Origin: Clostridia bacterium | GTDB taxonomy: Bacteria > Bacillota > Clostridia > Oscillospirales > CAG-272 | Assembly: GCA_017621015.1 (NCBI GenBank) | Contig: JAGAUC010000226.1 | Span: 1-5,118 of the forward strand | Reading direction: 5' to 3' | DNA: 5,118 bases | The notes under the pieces: generated by a model | The model's input: only the letters and a program-made list of their open reading frames with translations | Told to the model about the DNA's origin: nothing | Databases searched by the model: none | Shown: piece after piece, positions 1 through 5,118 of the stretch | How positions within the stretch are numbered: position 1 is the stretch's first letter | Layout: the number at the start of each line of letters is the position of its first letter | Made by a program: the position numbers and the translations under genes

Positions 1-1
1 G

Positions 2-295
2 CCAAGCAGTGTTTCAGGTGACGCGGTGTGCGATATGTCTGTGACCTTTGCGGACCGTATTCTCAGTGAGACGGGTAGCGTTGAGGTTTCGCGCAAGCTG
101 GTCTTTGAGCGTGCGCTGTATCAGGCCTCCTGCAAGGCAGCCATCAAGGCGGGCAGAGAATACCCGGCCGAGCATATCAAGTGGTTGGTGGATAAGATGA
201 TGCAGCTGCCTGACATTACCTTCTGTCCGCACGGAAGACCGGTGGCGGTGGAAATGTCAAAGAATTCTTTGGATAAACAATTTGAAAGGAAATAG
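2..295 (+). CDS. mutL: DNA mismatch repair protein MutL, C-terminal part (5' end outside window)
   Basis: This is the last 97 codons of MutL, the mismatch-repair protein that links MutS recognition to strand incision. The reading frame is open from base 2, so the gene starts upstream; the GTG at 26 is an internal valine, not a start. The visible part is the C-terminal dimerisation/endonuclease domain. It carries the SCKAAIKAG motif (Cys codon at 131-133) and the CPHGRP motif (Cys at 224-226, His at 230-232). The two cysteines are 31 residues apart, the same spacing as Cys573 and Cys604 of Bacillus subtilis MutL, which with His606 belong to its metal site. The protein ends in the family-typical FER-K tail. 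Retention of these ligands suggests an endonuclease-active MutL, as in bacteria without MutH; the DQHAxxER motif lies outside the window and cannot be checked. tgt follows after 25 bp, so the two are probably cotranscribed. Confidence 0.95.
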   Translation, partial: PSSVSGDAVCDMSVTFADRILSETGSVEVSRKLVFERALYQASCKAAIKAGREYPAEHIKWLVDKMMQLPDITFCPHGRPVAVEMSKNSLDKQFERK

Positions 296-320
296 TCTCC
301 AGAGGACTTTACCGGATACA

Positions 321-1472
321 ATGGATAAGAAAAATACATTTGAGCTTTTGAAAAAGGACGGACGCGCAAGGCGTGGAATTCTCCATACCGTTCACGGTGA
401 TATCCCGACTCCCGTTTTTATGAACGTGGGAACCTGTGCGGCCATCAAGGGCGGCGTTTCCACAAGGGAGCTTGAGGAAATGAACTGTAAGGTGGAGCTC
501 TCCAACACCTATCACCTTCATGTGCGCCCGGGCGACAAGCTGATAAAGGAGCTTGGCGGACTTCATAAATTTATGAATTGGCAAAAGCCGATCCTTACCG
601 ATAGCGGCGGATTTCAGGTTTTTTCGCTTTCGGTGCTTCGCAAGATCTCCGAGGAGGGCGTTACCTTTGCTTCGCACATTGACGGAAAGCGCATTTTTAT
701 GGGACCCGAGGAGAGCATGCAGATCCAATCCAACCTCGCCTCCACGATCGCGATGGCGTTTGACGAGTGCATCGAAAACCCCGCACCCTACGATTACGTA
801 AAGCGGTCCTGCGAGCGTACCACACGCTGGCTGGTTCGTTGCAAGGAGGAAATGGCGCGCCTGAATGCCTTGTCCGATACCATCAACCGCGACCAGATGC
901 TGTTTGGCATCAACCAGGGCGGTGTGTTTGAGGATCTTCGTATCGAGCATATGAAGGAGATCGCCAAGCTGGACTTGAATGGCTACGCCATAGGCGGCCT
1001 TTCGGTCGGCGAATCGACCGAGGATATGTATCGCATTATCGATGCGGTCGAGCCCTATATGCCCGCGGAGAAGCCGCGCTATCTGATGGGCGTAGGTACC
1101 CCCTGCAACATTCTGGAGGGCGTTCATTACGGCATTGACTTCTTTGATTGCGTCATGCCCAGCCGCAACGCGCGCCACGGAAATCTTTTCACGTGGCACG
1201 GTAAGATGAATATTATGAACGAGAAGTACGCGACCGACGCAAGACCGGTGGATGCCGGATGCGGATGTCCCGCGTGCCGCAACTACAGCCGCGCGTATAT
1301 CCGCCATCTTCTCAAGGCCAAGGAGTCGTTGGGTATGCGCCTGGCGGTCACGCATAACATTTATTTCTACAACGATCTGACACAGAAGATCCGCGATGCG
1401 CTTGACGGAGATTATTTTGAGAGCTTTTATCAGAAGTACCGTCTCATTCTCGGAGAGCGTTTGGCAGACTGA
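321..1472 (+). CDS. tgt: tRNA-guanine transglycosylase (queuine tRNA-ribosyltransferase)
   Basis: Tgt swaps the wobble guanine-34 of GUN-anticodon tRNAs (Asp, Asn, His, Tyr) for the queuosine precursor preQ1. The 383-residue product has the usual bacterial length and a TIM-barrel pattern. Active-site residues are all present: Asp94 in TDSGGFQV (general acid/base), the nucleophile Asp276 in FFDCVMPSR, base-pocket residues Asp148, Cys150, Gln199, GGLSV at 225-229 and Met256, and the zinc ligands Cys314, Cys316, Cys319 and His345. From Gln199 onward the numbering runs a constant four behind the Zymomonas mobilis enzyme. Val229 (glycine in the eukaryotic queuine-using enzyme) and Cys150 point to a preQ1-type pocket. 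The residue before Gln199 is Asn (INQGG), where I expect Val (IVQGG). The ATG at 321 fits the family N terminus, though its best ribosome site (AGAGGA, 301-306) is 14 bp away; a TTG at 282 would add 13 unconserved residues and overlap mutL. No queA or yajC neighbour is seen. Confidence 0.97.
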   Translation: MDKKNTFELLKKDGRARRGILHTVHGDIPTPVFMNVGTCAAIKGGVSTRELEEMNCKVELSNTYHLHVRPGDKLIKELGGLHKFMNWQKPILTDSGGFQVFSLSVLRKISEEGVTFASHIDGKRIFMGPEESMQIQSNLASTIAMAFDECIENPAPYDYVKRSCERTTRWLVRCKEEMARLNALSDTINRDQMLFGINQGGVFEDLRIEHMKEIAKLDLNGYAIGGLSVGESTEDMYRIIDAVEPYMPAEKPRYLMGVGTPCNILEGVHYGIDFFDCVMPSRNARHGNLFTWHGKMNIMNEKYATDARPVDAGCGCPACRNYSRAYIRHLLKAKESLGMRLAVTHNIYFYNDLTQKIRDALDGDYFESFYQKYRLILGERLAD

Positions 1473-1488
1473 ATGATGCCACGATAAT
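1461..1488 (+). promoter_or_regulatory. Candidate sigma-A promoter ahead of tldD
   Basis: TTGGCA (1461-1466) and GATAAT (1483-1488) each differ from the sigma-A consensus at one position and are 16 bp apart, which would place the transcript start near 1495, just before tldD. The -35 box lies inside the last codons of tgt. A second -10-like hexamer, TATACT at 1494-1499, has no good -35 partner. Such matches occur by chance, so this is a tentative call. Confidence 0.3.
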
Positions 1489-1527
1489 TGGAATATACTA
1501 TAAAAAACCTTTTGTGAAGGAAACATT

Positions 1528-2907
1528 ATGCTGAATAAAATCATTGCGGCAGAGGTACTGGCCAAGGCCATGTCCGGCGGTGCCGATTTTGCCGAGATCT
1601 TTTGTGAGCTGACAAGAACCCAAAGCCTGTCTTTGGTGGATTCCAAAATTGACAGGATCACCGATAACGTTATTAGCGGTGTGGGCATTCGTGCGTTTAA
1701 GGGCACACAAACCGCGTATGCGTCCACCTGCGACGTGACACGCGGTGGACTTTTGGCCTGCGCACAGCGCGTGGCTGACGTCATCGCCGATGGGAAGGCG
1801 AGTGTCAATCTCTCTCTTACCGAGCGGATCTTCCCAAATATTCATCCCGTAGAGGTGGAGCCGGTTGGTGCGGATATGAAGCGCAAGATCGATCTCTTGA
1901 AGGCGGGTTGCTTTGCCGCGAAGGGTTACGATGCGCATATATCGCAGGTGCAGGGAACGCTGGCGCTTGTTGACCGTACCGTTTGGATCGCCAACAGCGA
2001 GGAGCTTTTCACCTCAGATCGGCACGTTCGAACCCGAATGGCTGTATCCTCGGTGGCATCGGATAAGGGAGAAAACCAGTCGGGCTCCTGCTCGCCCGGA
2101 CGTGGAATGGGTCTGGAAATGTTTGAGATCTTTAAGCCCGAGGACATTGGTGCGGAGGCCTCGCGTCACGCGATGGTAAATCTCAGGGCTTCGTACTGCC
2201 CGGCAGGCCGTATGCCTGTAGCCATAGAAAACGGCTTTGGCGGCGTGATTTTCCACGAAGCGTGCGGTCATTCGCTGGAGGCGACCTCGGTGGGGACCGG
2301 TACCTCGCAGATGTGCGGTAAGCTCGGTCAGAAAATTGCGGGCGACAAGGTTACAGCCATAGATGACGGCACGATGGTTGGCGCGTGGGGCTCGGTCAAC
2401 ATCGACGACGAGGGAAATCCAACAAAACGGAATGTGCTGATCGAAAACGGCGTTTTGAAGCAATATATGATCGACCGTCTCGGCTCGCGCCGTATGGGAA
2501 TGCCGATGACAGGCAACAGCCGCCGTCAGGACTATCACTACGAACCGACCTCGAGAATGACTAACACCTATATTGATAACGGCCCGGATAAAAATGAGGA
2601 CATCATTCGCTCCATTGAATACGGTCTATATGCCAAGAAGATGGGTGGAGGTTCGGTCAATCCTCTGACCGGTGACTTCAACTTTGCGGTCAGCGAGGGA
2701 TATATCATTCGGAACGGTGAAATTTGTGAGCCGGTACGCGGTGCATCGCTGATTGGAAACGGCTCGCAGATCCTTATGGATATCGATATGGTGGGTCAGA
2801 ATCTGGCCACGGGTCAGGGAATGTGCGGCTCCAGTAGCGGCTCGGTTCCCACCGACGTGGGTCAGCCCTTGATCCGTGTTTCGAGCATTACCGTGGGCGG
2901 TAGATGA
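1528..2907 (+). CDS. tldD: TldD, catalytic subunit of the TldD/TldE metallopeptidase
   Basis: TldD is the zinc-bearing half of the cytoplasmic TldD/TldE heterodimeric peptidase, which in E. coli degrades unstructured peptides, matures microcin B17 and contributes to CcdA antitoxin turnover. The 459-residue product is full length. The HExxxH zinc motif is at 243-248 (HEACGH, within GGVIFHEACGHSLEA). The expected third ligand, Cys433, is in GQGMCGSSSGSVP near the C terminus; the 185-residue gap to His248 is close to the 188 in E. coli TldD (His266 to Cys454). The protein ends with the family-typical VGQPLIRVSSITVGG. The ATG is preceded by GAAGGAAA (1516-1523) at good spacing. It lies 55 bp after tgt and 9 bp before tldE, so tldD and tldE form an operon. 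Substrates in this organism are unknown; no peptide-precursor gene or toxin-antitoxin pair is visible nearby. Confidence 0.96.
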   Translation: MLNKIIAAEVLAKAMSGGADFAEIFCELTRTQSLSLVDSKIDRITDNVISGVGIRAFKGTQTAYASTCDVTRGGLLACAQRVADVIADGKASVNLSLTERIFPNIHPVEVEPVGADMKRKIDLLKAGCFAAKGYDAHISQVQGTLALVDRTVWIANSEELFTSDRHVRTRMAVSSVASDKGENQSGSCSPGRGMGLEMFEIFKPEDIGAEASRHAMVNLRASYCPAGRMPVAIENGFGGVIFHEACGHSLEATSVGTGTSQMCGKLGQKIAGDKVTAIDDGTMVGAWGSVNIDDEGNPTKRNVLIENGVLKQYMIDRLGSRRMGMPMTGNSRRQDYHYEPTSRMTNTYIDNGPDKNEDIIRSIEYGLYAKKMGGGSVNPLTGDFNFAVSEGYIIRNGEICEPVRGASLIGNGSQILMDIDMVGQNLATGQGMCGSSSGSVPTDVGQPLIRVSSITVGGR

Positions 2908-2912
2908 GGAGG
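2906..2912 (+). promoter_or_regulatory. tldE ribosome binding site overlapping the tldD stop codon
   Basis: GAGGAGG is an almost perfect Shine-Dalgarno sequence, 4 bp before the tldE ATG. Its first two bases are the last two of the tldD TGA stop (2905-2907). This arrangement favours translational coupling, as expected for two subunits of one complex. Confidence 0.8.
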
Positions 2913-2916
2913 CTAT

Positions 2917-4260
2917 ATGGATTTTTCGGAAATCAAAGAAATTCTTGCCGATGCCGCAAACAAGCAGGGCATCTCTCACTATGACGTTTACTATGTAAAA
3001 AACAACAGTGCCTCGGCCGAGACCTTCAAGGATGCGATCAGCTCAGTCAGCAGCGAAAACTCGATCGGTCTTTGCTTCCGTTGCCTTAAGGACGGCAAAT
3101 TCGGTTATGCCTCGTGTGAGCGCATTACCGAGGAGGAGCTATGTGCGCTGGTTTCCAAGGCGGCGGAGAACGCCACGTATATTGAATCCGAGGACGAGGC
3201 CATTTTGTTTGAGGGCTCTCCCTCATATCGCGAGGTAAACAACAAGGTGTTGCCCATGCCCTCGGCGACAGAGCTTTGCGATCTTGCACTTCAAATGCAA
3301 AGACAGACCTATGCGGAAAGCGAATATGTGACCGACGGCACCGAGTGCTCGGTCGGTGCGACCGAGATCTCCATTGACCTTTGTAACTCTTACGGACTTA
3401 CCCTGCACAAGGAGGCATACGTTTACTCAGCGGTCTCTGCGGCGGTGGTGAGCAAGGATGGGGAAGCGGAGGATGCTTATGAATACCGCCTCGGAACAAG
3501 CTTTGACAACACAAAGGAGCTTTCCGAAAAGGCGGTAAGCAAGGCACTCTCAAAGCTGGGAGCCACAGAGCTTCCAAGCGGTATTTACCCGATCGTTCTC
3601 AGCGGCAAGCAGATGTCGGTGCTTCTGGATACCTTTTCCGGTGTGTTTTCGGGAAAGAGTGCAAAGCTCGGCCTTTCGCTCTTGAAGGGCAAGGAGGGCG
3701 AAAAAATTGCGGCGGATATCGTTACGCTTGTTGATGACCCGTATTCCGAGTGTTTGGTGGCAAAAACACCTTTTGATGCAGAGGGTGTATCAACGGAGAC
3801 AACAGCGATTATAAAAGATGGCGTTTTACAAACGCTTCTTTATGATCTCAGTACCGCTCAGGCAATGGAAAAGAAGCCTACGGCCAATGCCTCCAAGGCG
3901 GGATATTCCTCGGCAATCGTCATTTCCCCCTATTATTTTGGCATTGAGGCGGGAAAGATGTCCTTTGATGAACTGCTTACAAGAGCAGACGGCGGAGTTT
4001 ATGTAACCGAGCTCAAGGGACTTCATGCGGGTGCCAATGCTGTAACGGGTGACTTTTCAATCGAAAGCGCGGGCTTCCGTATCAAGGACGGACAGCTTGC
4101 CGAGCCGGTCAAGTCGTTTACGATTGCCGGTAATTTTTACGATCTGCTCAAAAACATCGATTGCTTGTCCGATCAGATCACCGTTGGCGTTCCCGGTGTA
4201 TTCCACGCTGTGGGCGCGCCCGATGTGCTTTTGAAAAATGTGAGCATTGCAGGAAAATAA
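2917..4260 (+). CDS. tldE: TldE/PmbA, non-catalytic partner subunit of the TldD/TldE peptidase
   Basis: TldE (PmbA) is the paralogue of TldD that pairs with it to form the peptidase; it shapes the substrate channel but has no metal site of its own. The 447-residue product has the normal length. It lacks an HExxxH motif, as expected for this branch. Family landmarks are present: the N-terminal domain, ETTAIIKDGVLQTLLYDLST at about 294-313, KGLHAGANAVTGDFSIESAG at about 367-386, and FTIAGNFYDLLKNI at about 401-414, followed by VGVPGVFHAVGAPDVLLKNVSIAG at the C terminus. The paired TldD has its own full metal site, so the complex should be active. It begins 9 bp after tldD with a strong ribosome site. 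No terminator hairpin follows the stop; a separate promoter for the next gene lies immediately downstream. Confidence 0.95.
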   Translation: MDFSEIKEILADAANKQGISHYDVYYVKNNSASAETFKDAISSVSSENSIGLCFRCLKDGKFGYASCERITEEELCALVSKAAENATYIESEDEAILFEGSPSYREVNNKVLPMPSATELCDLALQMQRQTYAESEYVTDGTECSVGATEISIDLCNSYGLTLHKEAYVYSAVSAAVVSKDGEAEDAYEYRLGTSFDNTKELSEKAVSKALSKLGATELPSGIYPIVLSGKQMSVLLDTFSGVFSGKSAKLGLSLLKGKEGEKIAADIVTLVDDPYSECLVAKTPFDAEGVSTETTAIIKDGVLQTLLYDLSTAQAMEKKPTANASKAGYSSAIVISPYYFGIEAGKMSFDELLTRADGGVYVTELKGLHAGANAVTGDFSIESAGFRIKDGQLAEPVKSFTIAGNFYDLLKNIDCLSDQITVGVPGVFHAVGAPDVLLKNVSIAGK

Positions 4261-4263
4261 TAC

Positions 4264-4292
4264 TTGAAAAACCCATAAAAGTGTGGTATACT
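4264..4292 (+). promoter_or_regulatory. Sigma-A promoter with extended -10, driving the LCP-like gene (and probably glyQS)
   Basis: TTGAAA (4264-4269, one mismatch to TTGACA), a 17-bp spacer and TATACT (4287-4292, one mismatch to TATAAT), with the extended -10 dinucleotide TG at 4284-4285. Transcription would start near 4299, leaving a leader of about 22 nt before the ATG at 4321. This is the best promoter match in the window and lies wholly within the tldE/LCP-like gap. Confidence 0.75.
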
Positions 4293-4307
4293 GTTGCTAT
4301 GTGAAAA

Positions 4308-4314
4308 AAGGAGG
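4308..4314 (+). promoter_or_regulatory. Ribosome binding site that fixes the start of the LCP-like gene
   Basis: AAGGAGG, followed by more G residues, lies 6 bp before the ATG at 4321. It supports that start over the upstream in-frame TTG at 4294, which would lie ahead of the predicted transcript start and has no ribosome site. Confidence 0.85.
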
Positions 4315-4320
4315 GGGAAT

Positions 4321-4929
4321 ATGCGAATTTGCTGGAAAAGCTTTTTGCTCTCGTTTTGTGTGGCACTCCTTCTTTTTTCCTTACTGATGACCGGGATCTG
4401 TCTTGGCGTTTTTGAGAAGTTTGTTCCCGAGGCCAAGGTCGACCCCTTGGCAAAATCCGCCTCCGATCTTATCGGAAAGCGGACTTCCTATGAAAGCTAT
4501 ATTTTCTATTGCGACGACAAGGATGGACAAGCACTTGATTTTGCACTTTTGATTCGTGTGGATCCGGGTGAAAAAAGGGCTTTGGCAACCAACCTCAGCG
4601 GAGACGTTATTTTGGAAAGGCAGGGAAAGCTTTTCTATATTCGCTCTCTTTGTGAGACATACGGTAAGCAAGAATTATCTCCGATCTTTGCAGCACTTAC
4701 CGGGTACGAGGTTCCAAAAGAACGGATCCTGAATGTCAGAGACTACATGCCGTCTGAGAAAAATGCCACCGTTCGGCATCTGGACTTTCTGGAGCTTTTG
4801 CCAAAGGTACTGGATGTGGTACAGGAGGACTTCTCGGTTGTGGAATGTCCGCTTGTGATCGAGGACAATCAAGGCGTTCAGGTCGTGAACATCGAGAAAT
4901 CCTTAGAAACTCTTTTACGTTCAAAATAA
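4321..4929 (+). CDS. Membrane-anchored protein with a divergent LytR-CpsA-Psr (LCP)-like domain
   Basis: A 202-residue protein of uncertain function. Residues 1-7 are short and basic, about 8-29 form one hydrophobic membrane segment, and the rest (about 30-202) should face outside. The order of segments resembles an LCP domain, whose members transfer glycopolymers to peptidoglycan: a beta-strand start (YIFYCDDKDGQ, 60-70), LDFALLIRVDPGEKRALAT (72-90) where LCP proteins have the rsDtimlvsinp-type strand, a SLCETYGKQELSPIFAALTG helix (109-128), then RILNVRDYM (135-143) and LDFLELLPKVLDVV (154-167). The conserved S-I-P-R-D-T segment appears as NLSGDV (91-96), so the key arginine is missing. Only Asp73 may match a conserved acidic site. 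It is much shorter than usual LCP proteins. It could instead be an unrelated lipid- or wall-associated protein; the homology is an inference from pattern only. It has its own promoter and sits 25 bp before glyQS. Confidence 0.55.
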   Translation: MRICWKSFLLSFCVALLLFSLLMTGICLGVFEKFVPEAKVDPLAKSASDLIGKRTSYESYIFYCDDKDGQALDFALLIRVDPGEKRALATNLSGDVILERQGKLFYIRSLCETYGKQELSPIFAALTGYEVPKERILNVRDYMPSEKNATVRHLDFLELLPKVLDVVQEDFSVVECPLVIEDNQGVQVVNIEKSLETLLRSK

Positions 4930-4943
4930 AACATTACATAAAC

Positions 4944-4948
4944 AGGAG
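4944..4948 (+). promoter_or_regulatory. glyQS ribosome binding site
   Basis: AGGAG lies 6 bp before the ATG at 4955 and supports that start over the in-frame ATG at 4976. No room exists between the preceding stop and this site for a long regulatory leader. Confidence 0.8.
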
Positions 4949-4954
4949 AGAATC

Positions 4955-5118
4955 ATGAAAAACACGGAAAAAACAATGGACAAAATCGTGGCTCTTTGTA
5001 AGAACCGCGGTTTCATCTTCCCCGGTTCCGAGATCTACGGCGGTCTTGCCAACACTTGGGACTACGGCCCTCTCGGTGTTGAGCTCAAGAACAATATCAA
5101 TCGCGCTTGGTGGAAGAA
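4955..5118 (+). CDS. glyQS: Glycyl-tRNA synthetase, single-chain type, N-terminal part (runs off window)
   Basis: The first 54 codons of a class II glycyl-tRNA synthetase, which attaches glycine to tRNA-Gly in the cytoplasm. After a short leader (MKNTEKTMDKIVALCKN) comes the family start pattern RGFIFPGSEIYGGLANTWDY followed by GPLGVELKNNINRAWWK. This matches the homodimeric (alpha2) GlyRS of many Gram-positive bacteria, Thermus and archaea, not the separate GlyQ/GlyS subunits of E. coli. The start at 4955 is chosen from its ribosome site. The gene follows the LCP-like gene after 25 bp and is probably cotranscribed from the promoter at 4264-4292. No T-box leader is present upstream, unlike many Gram-positive glycyl-tRNA synthetase genes. 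The rest of the protein, including class II motifs 2 and 3, lies beyond the window. Confidence 0.95.
   Translation, partial: MKNTEKTMDKIVALCKNRGFIFPGSEIYGGLANTWDYGPLGVELKNNINRAWWK

Noticed and set aside
1508..1520. Small hairpin CCTT-TTGTG-AAGG that could cover the tldD ribosome site
   Set aside because: The stem has only 4 bp (5 with a G-T pair) and no extension, so it is too weak to call a regulatory element.
309..1808. A 499-codon open frame on the minus strand, opposite tgt and the start of tldD
   Set aside because: It has no recognisable protein features and lies opposite a strongly conserved gene; the length follows from codon bias in tgt suppressing stops on the other strand.
4226..4263. 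Possible terminator after tldE
   Set aside because: Only a 4-bp TGCT/AGCA pairing with a 13-nt loop and no following T-run; not a rho-independent terminator.
4294..4320. In-frame TTG upstream start for the LCP-like gene
   Set aside because: It falls just upstream of the predicted transcript start and lacks a ribosome site, while the ATG at 4321 has an excellent one followed directly by the basic/hydrophobic signal-anchor pattern.
4914..4940. Possible separate glyQS promoter (TTTACG with TACATA)
   Set aside because: The -35 box has several mismatches and the spacer is only 15 bp; the match is no better than expected in AT-rich sequence.
1..5118. CRISPR arrays, insertion sequences, tRNA genes, attachment sites or long repeats
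   Set aside because: None seen on reading either strand; the window is almost entirely filled by conserved coding sequence with gaps of 60 bp or less.

Overview
The window is a gene-dense, single-strand stretch (all genes on +) of what looks like an ordinary bacterial chromosome, most likely from a Gram-positive anaerobe of the Clostridia. The reasons are strong AGGAGG-type ribosome sites, a MutL carrying the metal-binding endonuclease signature, a Clostridia-like Tgt, and a single-chain glycyl-tRNA synthetase. The taxonomic call is an inference from protein style, not from a marker gene.

Layout from left to right: the 3' end of mutL (2-295); tgt, a complete tRNA-guanine transglycosylase (321-1472); tldD (1528-2907) and tldE/pmbA (2917-4260), the two subunits of the TldD/TldE metallopeptidase; a small membrane-anchored protein that resembles a degenerate LytR-CpsA-Psr (LCP) domain (4321-4929); and the first 54 codons of glyQS, single-chain glycyl-tRNA synthetase (4955-5118). 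Intergenic gaps are 25, 55, 9, 60 and 25 bp. No convincing rho-independent terminator is visible anywhere, so read-through from mutL to glyQS is possible.

Two transcription units are suggested. A good sigma-A type promoter (TTGAAA, 17 bp, TATACT with an extended -10 TG) lies in the tldE/LCP-like gap and probably drives the LCP-like gene and glyQS. A weaker candidate sits at the end of tgt, before tldD. The genes serve DNA repair, tRNA modification, peptide processing and translation; tldD and tldE form a clear functional pair, while the others look like housekeeping neighbours.

I found no strong evidence of a new biological system. The items most worth a second look are the LCP-like protein, which appears to lack the canonical arginine of the LCP active site, and the absence of a T-box leader ahead of glyQS.
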